Source: Bacillota bacterium (lineage in GTDB: Bacteria > Eremiobacterota > SpSt-956 > JAKJGF01). From it: a stretch of DNA of 11,226 nucleotides. The notes beneath the pieces were generated by a model. The model searched no databases. It was not told the origin of the DNA and saw only the letters and a list, made by a program, of their open reading frames with translations. How positions within the stretch are numbered: the stretch's first letter is position 1; each line of letters starts with the position of its first letter. The translations under genes and the position numbers were made by a program. Shown here piece by piece: positions 1 through 6,271 of the stretch. The DNA lies in assembly GCA_029555925.1 (NCBI GenBank), contig JAKPQU010000290.1, forward strand, positions 1-11,226. Direction: 5' to 3'.

Positions 1-73
1 GCCTGACAGGCTCTTACGAAGAAAAATAATTTGCCTTATTTAATTTGTTTTACAGACAATAAATTAGCCCTTA

Positions 74-172
74 TTTAATTTTTAATTCTATATAAAAAAC
101 TAATTTTTCTTCTCCAGAGCCCGCCAGACAGAAGCTTTTTATGGATACCCTTTTACCTGTTACGGTACTAAG
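74..172 (-). repeat. 99-bp repeat, copy 1 (degenerate small ORF)
   Basis: This segment matches 913-1011 at 96 of 99 positions, in the same orientation. Read on the minus strand it is open and ends at a TAA at 71-73 just past the repeat. The frame encodes a peptide containing GKRVSIKSFCLAGSGEEK and then LVFYIELKIK. The three differences from copy 2 (TCT/TCA, GCG/GCA, TGT/TGC) all fall at third codon positions of this frame and are synonymous. Unlike copy 2, the frame has no ATG, GTG or TTG start before an upstream TGA at 203-205, so this copy is probably a non-expressed remnant or uses a non-standard start. Function unknown. Confidence 0.7.
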
Positions 173-330
173 GATTAACAGGAGAGCAGCATCTTCTATT
201 AATCATTAAATATTTTTTATCCGGTTTGCCTTTATAATTGTTATATAATACTAAATGAAATAGATTTTTGCAAGATTTTTATATGAGAATCGTGATACAT
301 AATGCGAAAGCACCGTCTCATGGTTGTTTG

Positions 331-343
331 TGACCAATGGTCA
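331..343. repeat. TGACC-AAT-GGTCA palindrome
   Basis: Perfect 5-bp inverted repeat with a 3-nt spacer, in the context TTGTGACC...GGTCATGG. A sister copy with a 5-nt spacer lies at 2826-2840 in a nearly identical context (TTGTGACC...GGTCATG). It could be an operator or, more likely, part of a dispersed repeat, since both copies lie in gene-free DNA beside other repeats. Confidence 0.4.
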
Positions 344-366
344 TGGCAATCAGTAATAAATTACAG

Positions 367-840
367 TCAGATAAAATAGAGAGGTGAGGTTTTTTTATAT
401 TCTTTTTCTGTAACAAGTAATTTATAATCTCTTATATCTGTAATTTCGGAAATTTTTTTAATAATTTTATCGGTATCTCCTTCTTCCCTGCCATGAATCA
501 TAGTGTATAAATTATAAGGAAGATCGGGTAGCGATGGCCGTACATAACAGTGTGATATTTCACTGTAACCTGCCATTACAGAGCCTGTTTCTTCAAGTTT
601 TTCTTCTGATACATGCCATAAAACCATAATATTTTCTTTATATCCTGCTTTATTATGTTTTATTCTGGCGCCGAATCTTCTTATTATACCCTTTTCCTTA
701 AATGTTCTGAGCCTATCTATCAATTCATCTTCTGAAATCCCGGTCTTCACGGCTATTTCCAGAAAAGGTCTCGAACATAAAGGAATTCCATGTTGAATTT
801 CCCTTATAATATCTCTGTCTTTTTCTGTCAGTTGTTCCAT
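367..840 (-). CDS. ahbB: Siroheme decarboxylase subunit AhbB (Lrp/AsnC family)
   Basis: This 157-aa protein matches the AhbB half of siroheme decarboxylase. With AhbA it removes two carboxyl groups from siroheme to give 12,18-didecarboxysiroheme, the first step of the siroheme-dependent heme pathway in the cytoplasm. An N-terminal winged helix-turn-helix of the Lrp/AsnC type spans about residues 5-65, with the family-typical GIIRRFGARI at 51-60. The C-terminal half carries the AhbB-type stretch HCYVRP (97-102) and LPYNLYTMIHGR (107-118). Length is normal. The ATG at 840 is preceded by AGGA about 9 nt upstream. It lies downstream of ahbA on the same strand, separated by 224 bp that contain a small ORF and a repeat. 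The related nitrite-reductase heme d1 proteins NirDLGH are the main alternative; separate A and B subunits and no nir gene in view favour Ahb. Confidence 0.86.
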   Translation of the reverse strand: MEQLTEKDRDIIREIQHGIPLCSRPFLEIAVKTGISEDELIDRLRTFKEKGIIRRFGARIKHNKAGYKENIMVLWHVSEEKLEETGSVMAGYSEISHCYVRPSLPDLPYNLYTMIHGREEGDTDKIIKKISEITDIRDYKLLVTEKEYKKTSPLYFI

Positions 841-897
841 AATTATTTTTCCTGCTTAAATTTAAATTATTTAGATAAATTGCCTCTTAAAAGTTTT

Positions 898-1032
898 TCA
901 ACTCTCAACCTTTTTAATTTTTAATTCTATATAAAAAACTAATTTTTCTTCTCCTGAGCCTGCCAGGCAGAAGCTTTTTATGGATACCCTTTTACCTGTT
1001 ACGGTACTAAGTAACGTAATGTTATTTATCAT
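898..1032 (-). CDS. Small ORF of 44 aa within the ahbA-ahbB gap (repeat copy 2)
   Basis: A complete ATG-to-TGA frame of 44 codons lies between ahbA and ahbB in the same orientation. The peptide starts MINNITLLSTVTG and contains KSFCLAGSGEEK and LVFYIELKIK; it is basic with no clear membrane segment, and I do not recognise it. Most of it is the 99-bp repeat whose other copy sits just after ahbB. The three differences between copies are synonymous in this frame, which weakly supports translation. Against it, no Shine-Dalgarno sequence precedes the ATG (upstream is ACCGGG). It could instead be a mobile short repeat that happens to be open. Confidence 0.35.
   Translation of the reverse strand: MINNITLLSTVTGKRVSIKSFCLAGSGEEKLVFYIELKIKKVES
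913..1011 (-). repeat. 99-bp repeat, copy 2
   Basis: Direct copy of 74-172 at a constant offset of 839 bp, with three mismatches. The two copies lie just downstream of ahbA and of ahbB, so each ahb gene is followed by one. The core contains the near-palindrome GCCTGGCAGGC. A related 13-bp core GCCTGNCARGCTC also occurs at 1-13 approximately and at 3533-3545 on the plus strand. Confidence 0.85.
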
Positions 1033-1064
1033 CCCGGTAATCTCATAAATCCGGAAAATCCCGG

Positions 1065-1511
1065 TCAAAAATCAAAATTTACCTTTATTTTAAACATTTT
1101 TTTTGCAGGCAAATTATATATATGATTTATACCTGTTTTGCTTTTGATTTCTTCTATAATACTGTTTATTTCTTCATCTGATTGACATATCAGAGTAAAC
1201 CAGAGATTATATTCATGATGTCTTCCGTAGTTATGAGTAACCTGGTAATAGGAATTTATTGTTTCAACTGTTTCTTTTAATTTTTCTGGCGGCACTTTCA
1301 TTGCTACAAGAGTACTGTTATAACCCAGATCCTTACTTGAGAAAATCGGCCCTATTTCCCTTATAAAATGTTTCTCTTTAAGCTCTTTTATTCTGTTTAT
1401 TAATTCTTCCTCAGTAATATTAATAATATGAGCCAGTTCTTTATAAGGAGTTTTACTTACCGGAAAATCATTCTGTATTAAATTCAGTATTTTTTTATCT
1501 GTTTCATCCAT
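1065..1511 (-). CDS. ahbA: Siroheme decarboxylase subunit AhbA (Lrp/AsnC family)
   Basis: This 148-aa protein is the partner subunit of AhbB in siroheme decarboxylation. Residues 1-60 form the Lrp/AsnC winged helix-turn-helix, starting MDETDKKILNLIQNDFPV and including IREIGPIF at 50-57. The Ahb/Nir-type signature follows: LGYNSTLVAMKVP (62-74) and VTHNYGRHHEYNLWF (91-105), which contains the histidines and tyrosines expected around the substrate in this family. Length is normal. The ATG at 1511 has no good Shine-Dalgarno sequence. It is the first gene of the minus-strand ahb pair; the 411-bp region upstream should hold the promoter, but I found no convincing -35/-10 pair. A regulatory Lrp protein is less likely because of the HHEYNLWF motif and the neighbouring ahbB. 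Confidence 0.87.
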   Translation of the reverse strand: MDETDKKILNLIQNDFPVSKTPYKELAHIINITEEELINRIKELKEKHFIREIGPIFSSKDLGYNSTLVAMKVPPEKLKETVETINSYYQVTHNYGRHHEYNLWFTLICQSDEEINSIIEEIKSKTGINHIYNLPAKKMFKIKVNFDF

Positions 1512-1680
1512 AATATTTTAATTCTGCAATTATTTTTTAAATCCTTTTGTTGTTTTGTACATTGGAGTAAATTCTGGTTTTATTTTTGTAAAATCAACCA
1601 AAATCGTAACAAAATAAAACAAAAGAAAACAGAATAGGGGAGGTTATATATTTCTGTTGACAAATAACAGGTTTATAGAT

Positions 1681-1765
1681 TTCTGAGCATAAGCATTTAA
1701 CAAAGGTTTTCCTCCCGTTACGCCTTACGGGAGCATATATGTATTATTTATGCTTACTTCAGAAG
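1681..1765. repeat. Imperfect long hairpin with strong inner stem
   Basis: The inner stem is CTCCCGT (1712-1718) paired with ACGGGAG (1727-1733) around an 8-nt loop. Outside it, TTCTGAGCATAA at 1681-1692 pairs imperfectly with TTATGCTTACTTCAGAA around 1746-1762. No T-run follows on either strand, so it is not a standard terminator. It may be a structured leader, a small RNA or a decayed repeat element. Confidence 0.4.
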
Positions 1766-1822
1766 AAGGACTTTCCATTCTTCGAAGAGAAATATGTTTT
1801 AATAAAATAAGGAGGAATTTTA

Positions 1823-1921
1823 ATGAGTTTAGAATCGCAAAATTATATATTGAGAAAGTATGGCGTTTATTCAATAATTTTTTGAAACTACCTGATTACT
1901 CATTAATATATGAAAAGGTCT
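1823..1921 (+). pseudogene. Short ORF, apparently frame-broken, just before the MBL gene
   Basis: An ideal Shine-Dalgarno AAGGAGG (1809-1815) precedes ATG at 1823. The frame encodes MSLESQNYILRKYGVYSIIF and stops at TGA 1883-1885, directly at a run of six T (1878-1883). A -1 shift in the T-run continues as LKLPDYSLIYEKV and stops at TGA 1921-1923, sharing its last A with the ATG of the MBL gene. The combined product would be about 33 aa. This could be a small coupled leader peptide disrupted by a homopolymer mutation or sequencing error, slippery-site frameshifting, or the remnant of a longer gene. I do not recognise the peptide. Confidence 0.4.
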
Positions 1922-1922
1922 G

Positions 1923-2762
1923 ATGAACATAAAAATTACAATCCTCTGTAATAACAGTGTTAAAACATTCTGTTCATGTATAGGAGAACATGGTTTTTCA
2001 GCATTCATAGAAACAGATTACGGAAATTTTTTATTTGACACGGGAAAAGGTATCGGTATCATTGAAAATGCAATCATACTGAATAAGGATTTACATACTA
2101 TAAAAGCTTTAATTCTCAGTCATGGTCACCATGATCACTGCGGCGGCATGGAAAAATTATTAAAATATATAAACAGACCTTTGCCGGTTTATGCCCATCC
2201 TTCTGTATTTTCCACAAGATATAGCTCAAAAGGTCAAAAAAAATCATTTGCCGGCATCCCTTTCAAACGGGAATATCTTGAGTCTCTGGGAGCCCACTTC
2301 AGGATGATTACAGAATTTACACAGATAGCCGAAGGCTTATATATTACAGGTGAAGTAAAAAGAAAAAATTCGTTTGAAATGCCGGAAAAAAATTTACTTG
2401 CCATATCAGAAACCACCGGAGAATTAGAAACAGACCCGTTACTGGATGATTATTCCCTGGTAATCAATACAAAAGAAGGAATTGTTCTGCTTCTGGGATG
2501 CGCCCATGCCGGCCTGATTAATATAATGGAACATATATCGGAAAAGCTTCATATTGATAGGATATATGCGGTAACAGGGGGAACTCATCTGGCAGATGCT
2601 GACACCATAAGAGTTGAAAAAACTATTGAAGCATTAAACAAATATAAAGTACAAAAAATCGGTACCTGTCACTGTACAGGGCCGGAAAAAGAAGCCATTC
2701 TGAAAGCAGCACAGGGAAACAGATTTTTCTTTGCACAGGCAGGGTGCGAAATTATCATATAA
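1923..2762 (+). CDS. MBL-fold metallo-hydrolase
   Basis: This 279-aa protein is a cytoplasmic metallo-beta-lactamase-fold hydrolase, a metal-dependent enzyme that probably cleaves a phosphoester or related bond. It has no signal peptide. The metal motif SHGHHDHCGG spans 66-75 (His67, His69, Asp71, His72). Further candidate ligands are His195 in GCAHAGLIN (193-200), His222 in GGTHL (219-223) and His250 in CHCTG. This pattern matches the COG1237 branch, often annotated as a dihydropterin-ribofuranosylaminobenzene phosphate synthase homologue; that name comes from an archaeal methanopterin enzyme and should not be taken as its reaction here. Length is normal. The ATG overlaps by one base the stop of a short upstream frame, and AAAAGG lies 5-8 nt upstream. 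Substrate unknown. Confidence 0.85.
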   Translation: MNIKITILCNNSVKTFCSCIGEHGFSAFIETDYGNFLFDTGKGIGIIENAIILNKDLHTIKALILSHGHHDHCGGMEKLLKYINRPLPVYAHPSVFSTRYSSKGQKKSFAGIPFKREYLESLGAHFRMITEFTQIAEGLYITGEVKRKNSFEMPEKNLLAISETTGELETDPLLDDYSLVINTKEGIVLLLGCAHAGLINIMEHISEKLHIDRIYAVTGGTHLADADTIRVEKTIEALNKYKVQKIGTCHCTGPEKEAILKAAQGNRFFFAQAGCEIII

Positions 2763-2768
2763 TCAATC

Positions 2769-2784
2769 AGATCAAAAATGATCT
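2769..2784 (+). terminator. Weak hairpin after the MBL gene
   Basis: AGATCA (2769-2774) and TGATCT (2779-2784) form a 6-bp stem with an AAAA loop, followed by only two more T. It lies 7 nt after the MBL stop codon. The position suits a terminator, but the stem is AT-rich and the U-tract too short for a strong one. Confidence 0.3.
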
Positions 2785-2825
2785 TTAGACAGACGGCACT
2801 GGATGTTGATTTTCATATTTGGTTG

Positions 2826-2840
2826 TGACCGCTCCGGTCA
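2826..2840. repeat. TGACC-GCTCC-GGTCA palindrome
   Basis: Perfect 5-bp arms with a 5-nt spacer, in the context GGTTGTGACC...GGTCATGTC. It matches the palindrome at 331-343 in arms and flanks. It lies in the short gap between the 3' ends of two convergent genes. Confidence 0.4.
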
Positions 2841-2862
2841 TGTCTGTTGGTATAAAATCATT

Positions 2863-3183
2863 TCATACAATCCTGTCTTTACTTAAAAACAGAGTCAAAA
2901 TAACTCCTATAAATGTGACAGTTATTACCATATTAAGAAGGAAAAAAGGTGTAAAATTTATTTTCTCTAAATAACAGGGAAAATATTCCAGTGATGGCAT
3001 CAAAACATCAATCACTGTAACCTTCGGAATGCCGAGAAGATAATTTTCCTGAGGAAGATTAACCAGTTCTGTCCCACCGGCCATTTTAACCATTATCCCG
3101 GATAATGATGTCATATAAAAAAGTAAAACAATATATGACTCCAGAAACCCGATAGAAACAACTCTCCATGCCCTTATCAACAA
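2863..3183 (-). CDS. Small two-helix membrane protein, unknown function
   Basis: Up to 106 aa with two likely membrane segments, about residues 11-32 (GFLESYIVLLFYMT region) and 79-101 (FFLLNMVITVTFIGVILTLFL), joined by a 45-residue loop that probably faces one side of the membrane. No known motif. The start is uncertain: the longest form uses TTG at 3183 without a Shine-Dalgarno sequence; internal ATGs at residues 24 and 31 would remove the first helix. It begins 10 nt after the stop of a 46-aa ORF on the same strand, so translation by coupling is plausible. Its 3' end converges with the MBL gene. Confidence 0.5.
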   Translation of the reverse strand: MLIRAWRVVSIGFLESYIVLLFYMTSLSGIMVKMAGGTELVNLPQENYLLGIPKVTVIDVLMPSLEYFPCYLEKINFTPFFLLNMVITVTFIGVILTLFLSKDRIV

Positions 3184-3193
3184 TAAAAAAATT

Positions 3194-3334
3194 CTATTTG
3201 CAGTTTTCCTCTTCGATATTTGTTATATAATATAAGAAATTGAAGAGTTTAATAGTTTTTTCGTTATAGAGAACAAAGGGTTCTTCTTCTGACTGATTAT
3301 CGGCATAAAGGTATGTATCAATTTCTCTATTCAT
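3194..3334 (-). CDS. Small acidic protein of 46 aa, unknown function
   Basis: Complete ATG-to-TAG frame of 46 codons. The start is well supported: TAAGGAG ends about 8 nt upstream of the ATG. The peptide begins MNREIDTYLYADNQSEEE, is acidic and Asn/Tyr-rich, ends NIEEENCK, and has no signal or membrane segment. It sits directly upstream of the two-helix membrane protein with a 10-nt gap, which suggests a two-gene operon. I recognise no family. Confidence 0.55.
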   Translation of the reverse strand: MNREIDTYLYADNQSEEEPFVLYNEKTIKLFNFLYYITNIEEENCK

Positions 3335-3702
3335 GTATATTCTCCTTACCGTATTAAAAAAATAAAACAGGTCAAAAGGTTCTTAAAAAAACATCTTCAC
3401 CTGTTCTATTTTATTTATTCAAAAAGATATTCTACATTGGAAAGAAAAATTCCTGCTTACTATATTTTTCATCAAATTTTCTTTTATAAATAACTATGAG
3501 TGATAAAAAATCTCGAACCTATAAAGCCATCTGCCTGTCAAGCTCAGGACAGTCTCTTCTCATGGCGGCATCCAGAAGAATGAGAATTTATATTCCCTTC
3601 ACTCTTCACCCTTCAATTGATCCTGTAATTTTCTTTATAGGAATATTTTTTTTTATATAGAATAATAAATGACTGATATTTAATAAAAAGGAGATTTGAC
3701 CT
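3335..3702. other. Divergent intergenic region before the BrxC-like gene
   Basis: This 368-bp stretch should hold promoters for both flanking operons; I see no clear -35/-10 pair. It contains a 7-bp stem AACAGGT (3366-3372)/ACCTGTT (3399-3405) with a 26-nt A-rich loop in the leader of the minus-strand operon, a plus-strand open frame of 54 codons at 3496-3660 without Shine-Dalgarno support, a GCCTGTCAAGCTC core at 3533-3545, and a short 7-bp repeat array at 3595-3615. The Shine-Dalgarno AAAGGAG of the next gene is at 3687-3693. Confidence 0.5.
3595..3615 (-). repeat. 7-bp tandem array (three units)
   Basis: CCTTCAC-TCTTCAC-CCTTCAA on the plus strand, that is, TTGAAGG-GTGAAGA-GTGAAGG on the minus strand. 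It is the same family as the arrays at 6237, 8066, 9143 and 9542. Here it lies between divergent genes rather than at a gene end. The flank TTCTCATTCTTC on the minus strand also recurs near 8096-8110 and 9102-9125. Confidence 0.7.
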
Positions 3703-6231
3703 GTGAAAATCAAAGAACTTTTTCAAAAAAATATCTATAGAAATATTAACTGTGTCATAAACGTAGAAGACAGTGACAGCAAAACTGTCAGTGAAGAACT
3801 TGATGAATATGTGGTAACAGAGGATATGGAAAAGAATTTCCATGATTTCTTTTCTAACTATATAAAATCACTTTATTATAAGACAGATAAAACAGGTGTA
3901 TGGATCTCTGGCCTATCAGGCTCAGGGAAATCTCACTTTTTAAAGGTCATCTCCTCTTTTCTGGCTGGTAAAAAAATAAATAATAAAAGCCCTCTTACAT
4001 TCTTCTATGATAAATTCAAAGACCCTATGCTTCTCTCGGATATAAAAATAATAAATTCCCGCGGTACTGCAGATGTAATATTATTTAATATAAATTCTCA
4101 ATCTCTGAACGAATTCAGAAAGGAAAGCCTCGTAAAGGTCTTCATGAAAATATTTTATGATGCTCTTGGCTACTGCGGAGATATGCCTTATATTGCAGAA
4201 TTTGAAAGAGAACTTGATATGAGAGGACATTATTCCTCCTTCAGGGAAACATATAAAGAAATTACAGGCCATAACTGGACAGAGAACAGAAAAAATTCTT
4301 ATTCGGACAGGGATAATGTAATTATGGCTCTGAAACAGTCATCAGGGTTATCAAAAAAAGAAGCAGTACGATTGTTCGGTAAAACAGATGATTACAGCGC
4401 GGAAAAATTCGCCAAAACCATTACGGATTACTGTAATTCCATAGGAGAACACAGAATTATATTCCTTTTAGACAATATAGATAAATACAGAGGTAATAAA
4501 AAAACATTCCTCTCTGAACTTCAGACAACTATAGAACATCTCGGGAAAATGCTCAGGGGAAAAGCCTGGATTACAGTGACGTCAAGAGAACCGCTCGACA
4601 GCATGGCAAAAGACATGGCTTTATCAATAATTAAAAAAAATTTCTCATGCCAGTTAAGAATCCCTATAGATAACACAGGGGCAATTATAAAAAAACGTAT
4701 TCTGGAAAAATCACTGCTTGCAAAGGATTATTTATCTCTCTATTATAAAAAAAAGAAAGATTATCTATCATCTTCCGGCATGTTCACTTCCGAAGACGAA
4801 TTCATAGGAGTATATCCTTTTCTGCCGGTTCAGTTCAATCTCATATCGAAACTCCTGGAAAAGATACTTAAAACAGGCGATTTTGAAGGGAAAATCTCTA
4901 TGTTAAAGGTTTTCCAGGAAACAACAGAAATGATAGATGAAAAAGATACAGGCTTTATTGTCCCATTTTCTTATTTTTACGAATCCCTGGCTTATGCCCT
5001 GCCTCCAGGCGTAAATAAAATTATCACTCAGGCCTGTAATAACAGAAATTTAACCGGTGAAGACTGTGAATTACTTAAAATCATGTTTATGGTTAAATAT
5101 ATAAAAGAAGTAAGACCTACTGCTGAAAGTCTGTCCACGTTAAGCATAGTGCATATAGATGAAGATAAAAGAGCCTTACGAAACGCCGTAGAAAAATCTC
5201 TCGAAAGACTGAAAAAAGAATCCCTTGTAAAGAAAGAGGGAAAAGAATATGAACTGCTTGCAGAGGAAGACGTGTTTTCATATAAGACTTCTCTGGAGAT
5301 TGAGCCTTCAACCGGTGATATAGTAAAACATTTAATGATAAAATTTTTCGGTGCAGGCCCTTTACCGGATGATGAGACAGGTTTATATAATAAAACAAAG
5401 GAAATTTTTCATATTTACCTGGACGAATTAAAAAATTATATACCTTACTATTCTTCTAAAGACGGGAATTTATATCCCGGGAAACAGGTTATAGAAAGAG
5501 GAATAGAACTGCTGAGCAAAATTGCAGGTTCAGAAGACGAAACATTTCTGGATAATGTAGTTGTATATAAAGAAGATCTGGAAAAACTTTCCGATAATAT
5601 CAATGCTGTAAGAAATTTCTTTAAATCACAGGTTAAGGTTTTTAATATTGCCCGGCAGGGTTATAACGATTTCCTGACAGACAGAGATTATCTTCCTGAA
5701 GAGATAAAAGAAAAGATAGATGAAATGAATAAAATACTGCATATGGAAGAACCTTATATGAGGATAAAAGAGTTACCTGTACTGTCAGATAAAATCAAAA
5801 AAGCCCATGATGTAATTTTAAGAGAAATGAGATGTCATCTTCTGGAAAAAATCGATGCCATATCTGTGATTATAAATGAAGAATTAAACAGATATAAAGA
5901 TATTCTCACACCGGTTTTCACAGGAAATATCCTTTCTTATTACAGAAATATGGAAAAAGAAGTTAATAAAATAAATGATTGTACAAGGATTGTAGCTCTC
6001 ACGGTACAGCTTGACAGGCAAAAATCCCTGTCTTTTCAGCAGATAGACGAAGAAATTAAAAAAATTCATGGAGATACGTGGAAAAAGGATATAGAATATG
6101 TAGATATGAGAAAGATAGTATCATGGAATCACGTAATTGAAAATAAAAATGATCTGGACCTCTATTTAAGTCATTTGAAAGAAAATCTGGAAAAAATCCT
6201 GAGTGACGATAAAAAAATAAGGTTTGTATAA
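3703..6231 (+). CDS. BrxC/PglY-like P-loop ATPase, short and Walker-B altered
   Basis: An 842-aa cytoplasmic ATPase of the BrxC/PglY family, the ATPase component of BREX phage-defence systems. The N-terminus is strongly BrxC-like: MKIKELFQKNIYRNINCVI (1-19), ELDEYVVTEDMEKNFHDFF (32-50), then GVWISGLSGSGKSHFLK with Walker A GLSGSGKS at 70-77. The Walker B region RIIFLLDNIDKY (251-262) has Asp257 but Asn258 where BrxC normally has Glu (DEVGQ). It is followed by LSELQTTIEHLG (270-281) and the sensor-like TVTSREPLD (291-299). The rest is helical and charged. BrxC is usually about 1200 aa, so about a third is missing, mainly C-terminal. The GTG start is supported by AAAGGAG 9 nt upstream. A DHH-type gene follows in the same direction. 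Without pglX, pglZ, brxB or brxL in view it is unlikely to be standard BREX. The Asn suggests weak or no ATP hydrolysis, or that another residue supplies the base. Confidence 0.83.
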   Translation: MKIKELFQKNIYRNINCVINVEDSDSKTVSEELDEYVVTEDMEKNFHDFFSNYIKSLYYKTDKTGVWISGLSGSGKSHFLKVISSFLAGKKINNKSPLTFFYDKFKDPMLLSDIKIINSRGTADVILFNINSQSLNEFRKESLVKVFMKIFYDALGYCGDMPYIAEFERELDMRGHYSSFRETYKEITGHNWTENRKNSYSDRDNVIMALKQSSGLSKKEAVRLFGKTDDYSAEKFAKTITDYCNSIGEHRIIFLLDNIDKYRGNKKTFLSELQTTIEHLGKMLRGKAWITVTSREPLDSMAKDMALSIIKKNFSCQLRIPIDNTGAIIKKRILEKSLLAKDYLSLYYKKKKDYLSSSGMFTSEDEFIGVYPFLPVQFNLISKLLEKILKTGDFEGKISMLKVFQETTEMIDEKDTGFIVPFSYFYESLAYALPPGVNKIITQACNNRNLTGEDCELLKIMFMVKYIKEVRPTAESLSTLSIVHIDEDKRALRNAVEKSLERLKKESLVKKEGKEYELLAEEDVFSYKTSLEIEPSTGDIVKHLMIKFFGAGPLPDDETGLYNKTKEIFHIYLDELKNYIPYYSSKDGNLYPGKQVIERGIELLSKIAGSEDETFLDNVVVYKEDLEKLSDNINAVRNFFKSQVKVFNIARQGYNDFLTDRDYLPEEIKEKIDEMNKILHMEEPYMRIKELPVLSDKIKKAHDVILREMRCHLLEKIDAISVIINEELNRYKDILTPVFTGNILSYYRNMEKEVNKINDCTRIVALTVQLDRQKSLSFQQIDEEIKKIHGDTWKKDIEYVDMRKIVSWNHVIENKNDLDLYLSHLKENLEKILSDDKKIRFV

Positions 6232-6236
6232 ACATT

Positions 6237-6257
6237 GTGAAGGGTCAAGGGTGAAGG
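6237..6257 (+). repeat. 7-bp tandem array just after the ATPase stop
   Basis: GTGAAGG-GTCAAGG-GTGAAGG, three units, starting 5 nt after the ATPase stop codon at 6229-6231. It fills the space up to the likely start of the next gene, and its G-rich 3' end runs into the GGGATGGGG that probably serves as the Shine-Dalgarno region. Confidence 0.75.
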
Positions 6258-6271
6258 GATGGGGTATAACT

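Larger units (their letters stand above)
1..366. other. Repeat-rich intergenic region, no confident gene
   Basis: This stretch downstream of ahbB holds no gene I can defend. On the plus strand it begins with a short open frame (bases 2-28, residues LTGSYEEK then stop) that could be the tail of a gene outside the window; it resembles part of the 99-bp repeat found twice nearby. A 13-bp direct repeat CCTTATTTAATTT occurs at 34-46 and 69-81. One copy of the 99-bp repeat lies at 74-172. A segment beginning TTATATGAGAATCGTGA (about 278-294) runs into 7-bp-like units and then a TGACC/GGTCA palindrome. Confidence 0.5.
1512..1922. other. Intergenic region between ahbA and the MBL gene
   Basis: This divergent region should carry promoters for ahbA (minus) and the MBL-fold gene (plus), but none is clear. 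Visible elements are an A/T-rich tract around 1590-1635, an imperfect palindrome CTGTTGACAAATAACAG at 1654-1670, a strong hairpin at 1712-1733 within a larger imperfect inverted repeat (about 1681-1765), and a small ORF with a perfect Shine-Dalgarno sequence at 1823. Confidence 0.5.

Noticed and set aside
367..1511. Lrp/AsnC transcription regulators
   Set aside because: The HHEYNLWF and LPYNLYTMIHGR motifs and the pair arrangement fit siroheme decarboxylase better than regulators.
1657..1680. TTGACA at 1657-1662 as a -35 box with TATAGAT
   Set aside because: The spacing to TATAGAT is only 11 nt, too short for a standard promoter, and no -10 box lies at 16-18 nt.
3496..3660. 54-aa plus-strand ORF as a real gene
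   Set aside because: It lacks a Shine-Dalgarno site and its second half is encoded by a heptamer array and an A/T-rich tract. It is kept only as part of the repeat observation.
3703..6231. Complete BREX locus
   Set aside because: Only a BrxC-like ATPase is present. No PglX, PglZ, BrxA, BrxB or BrxL is visible in the window.
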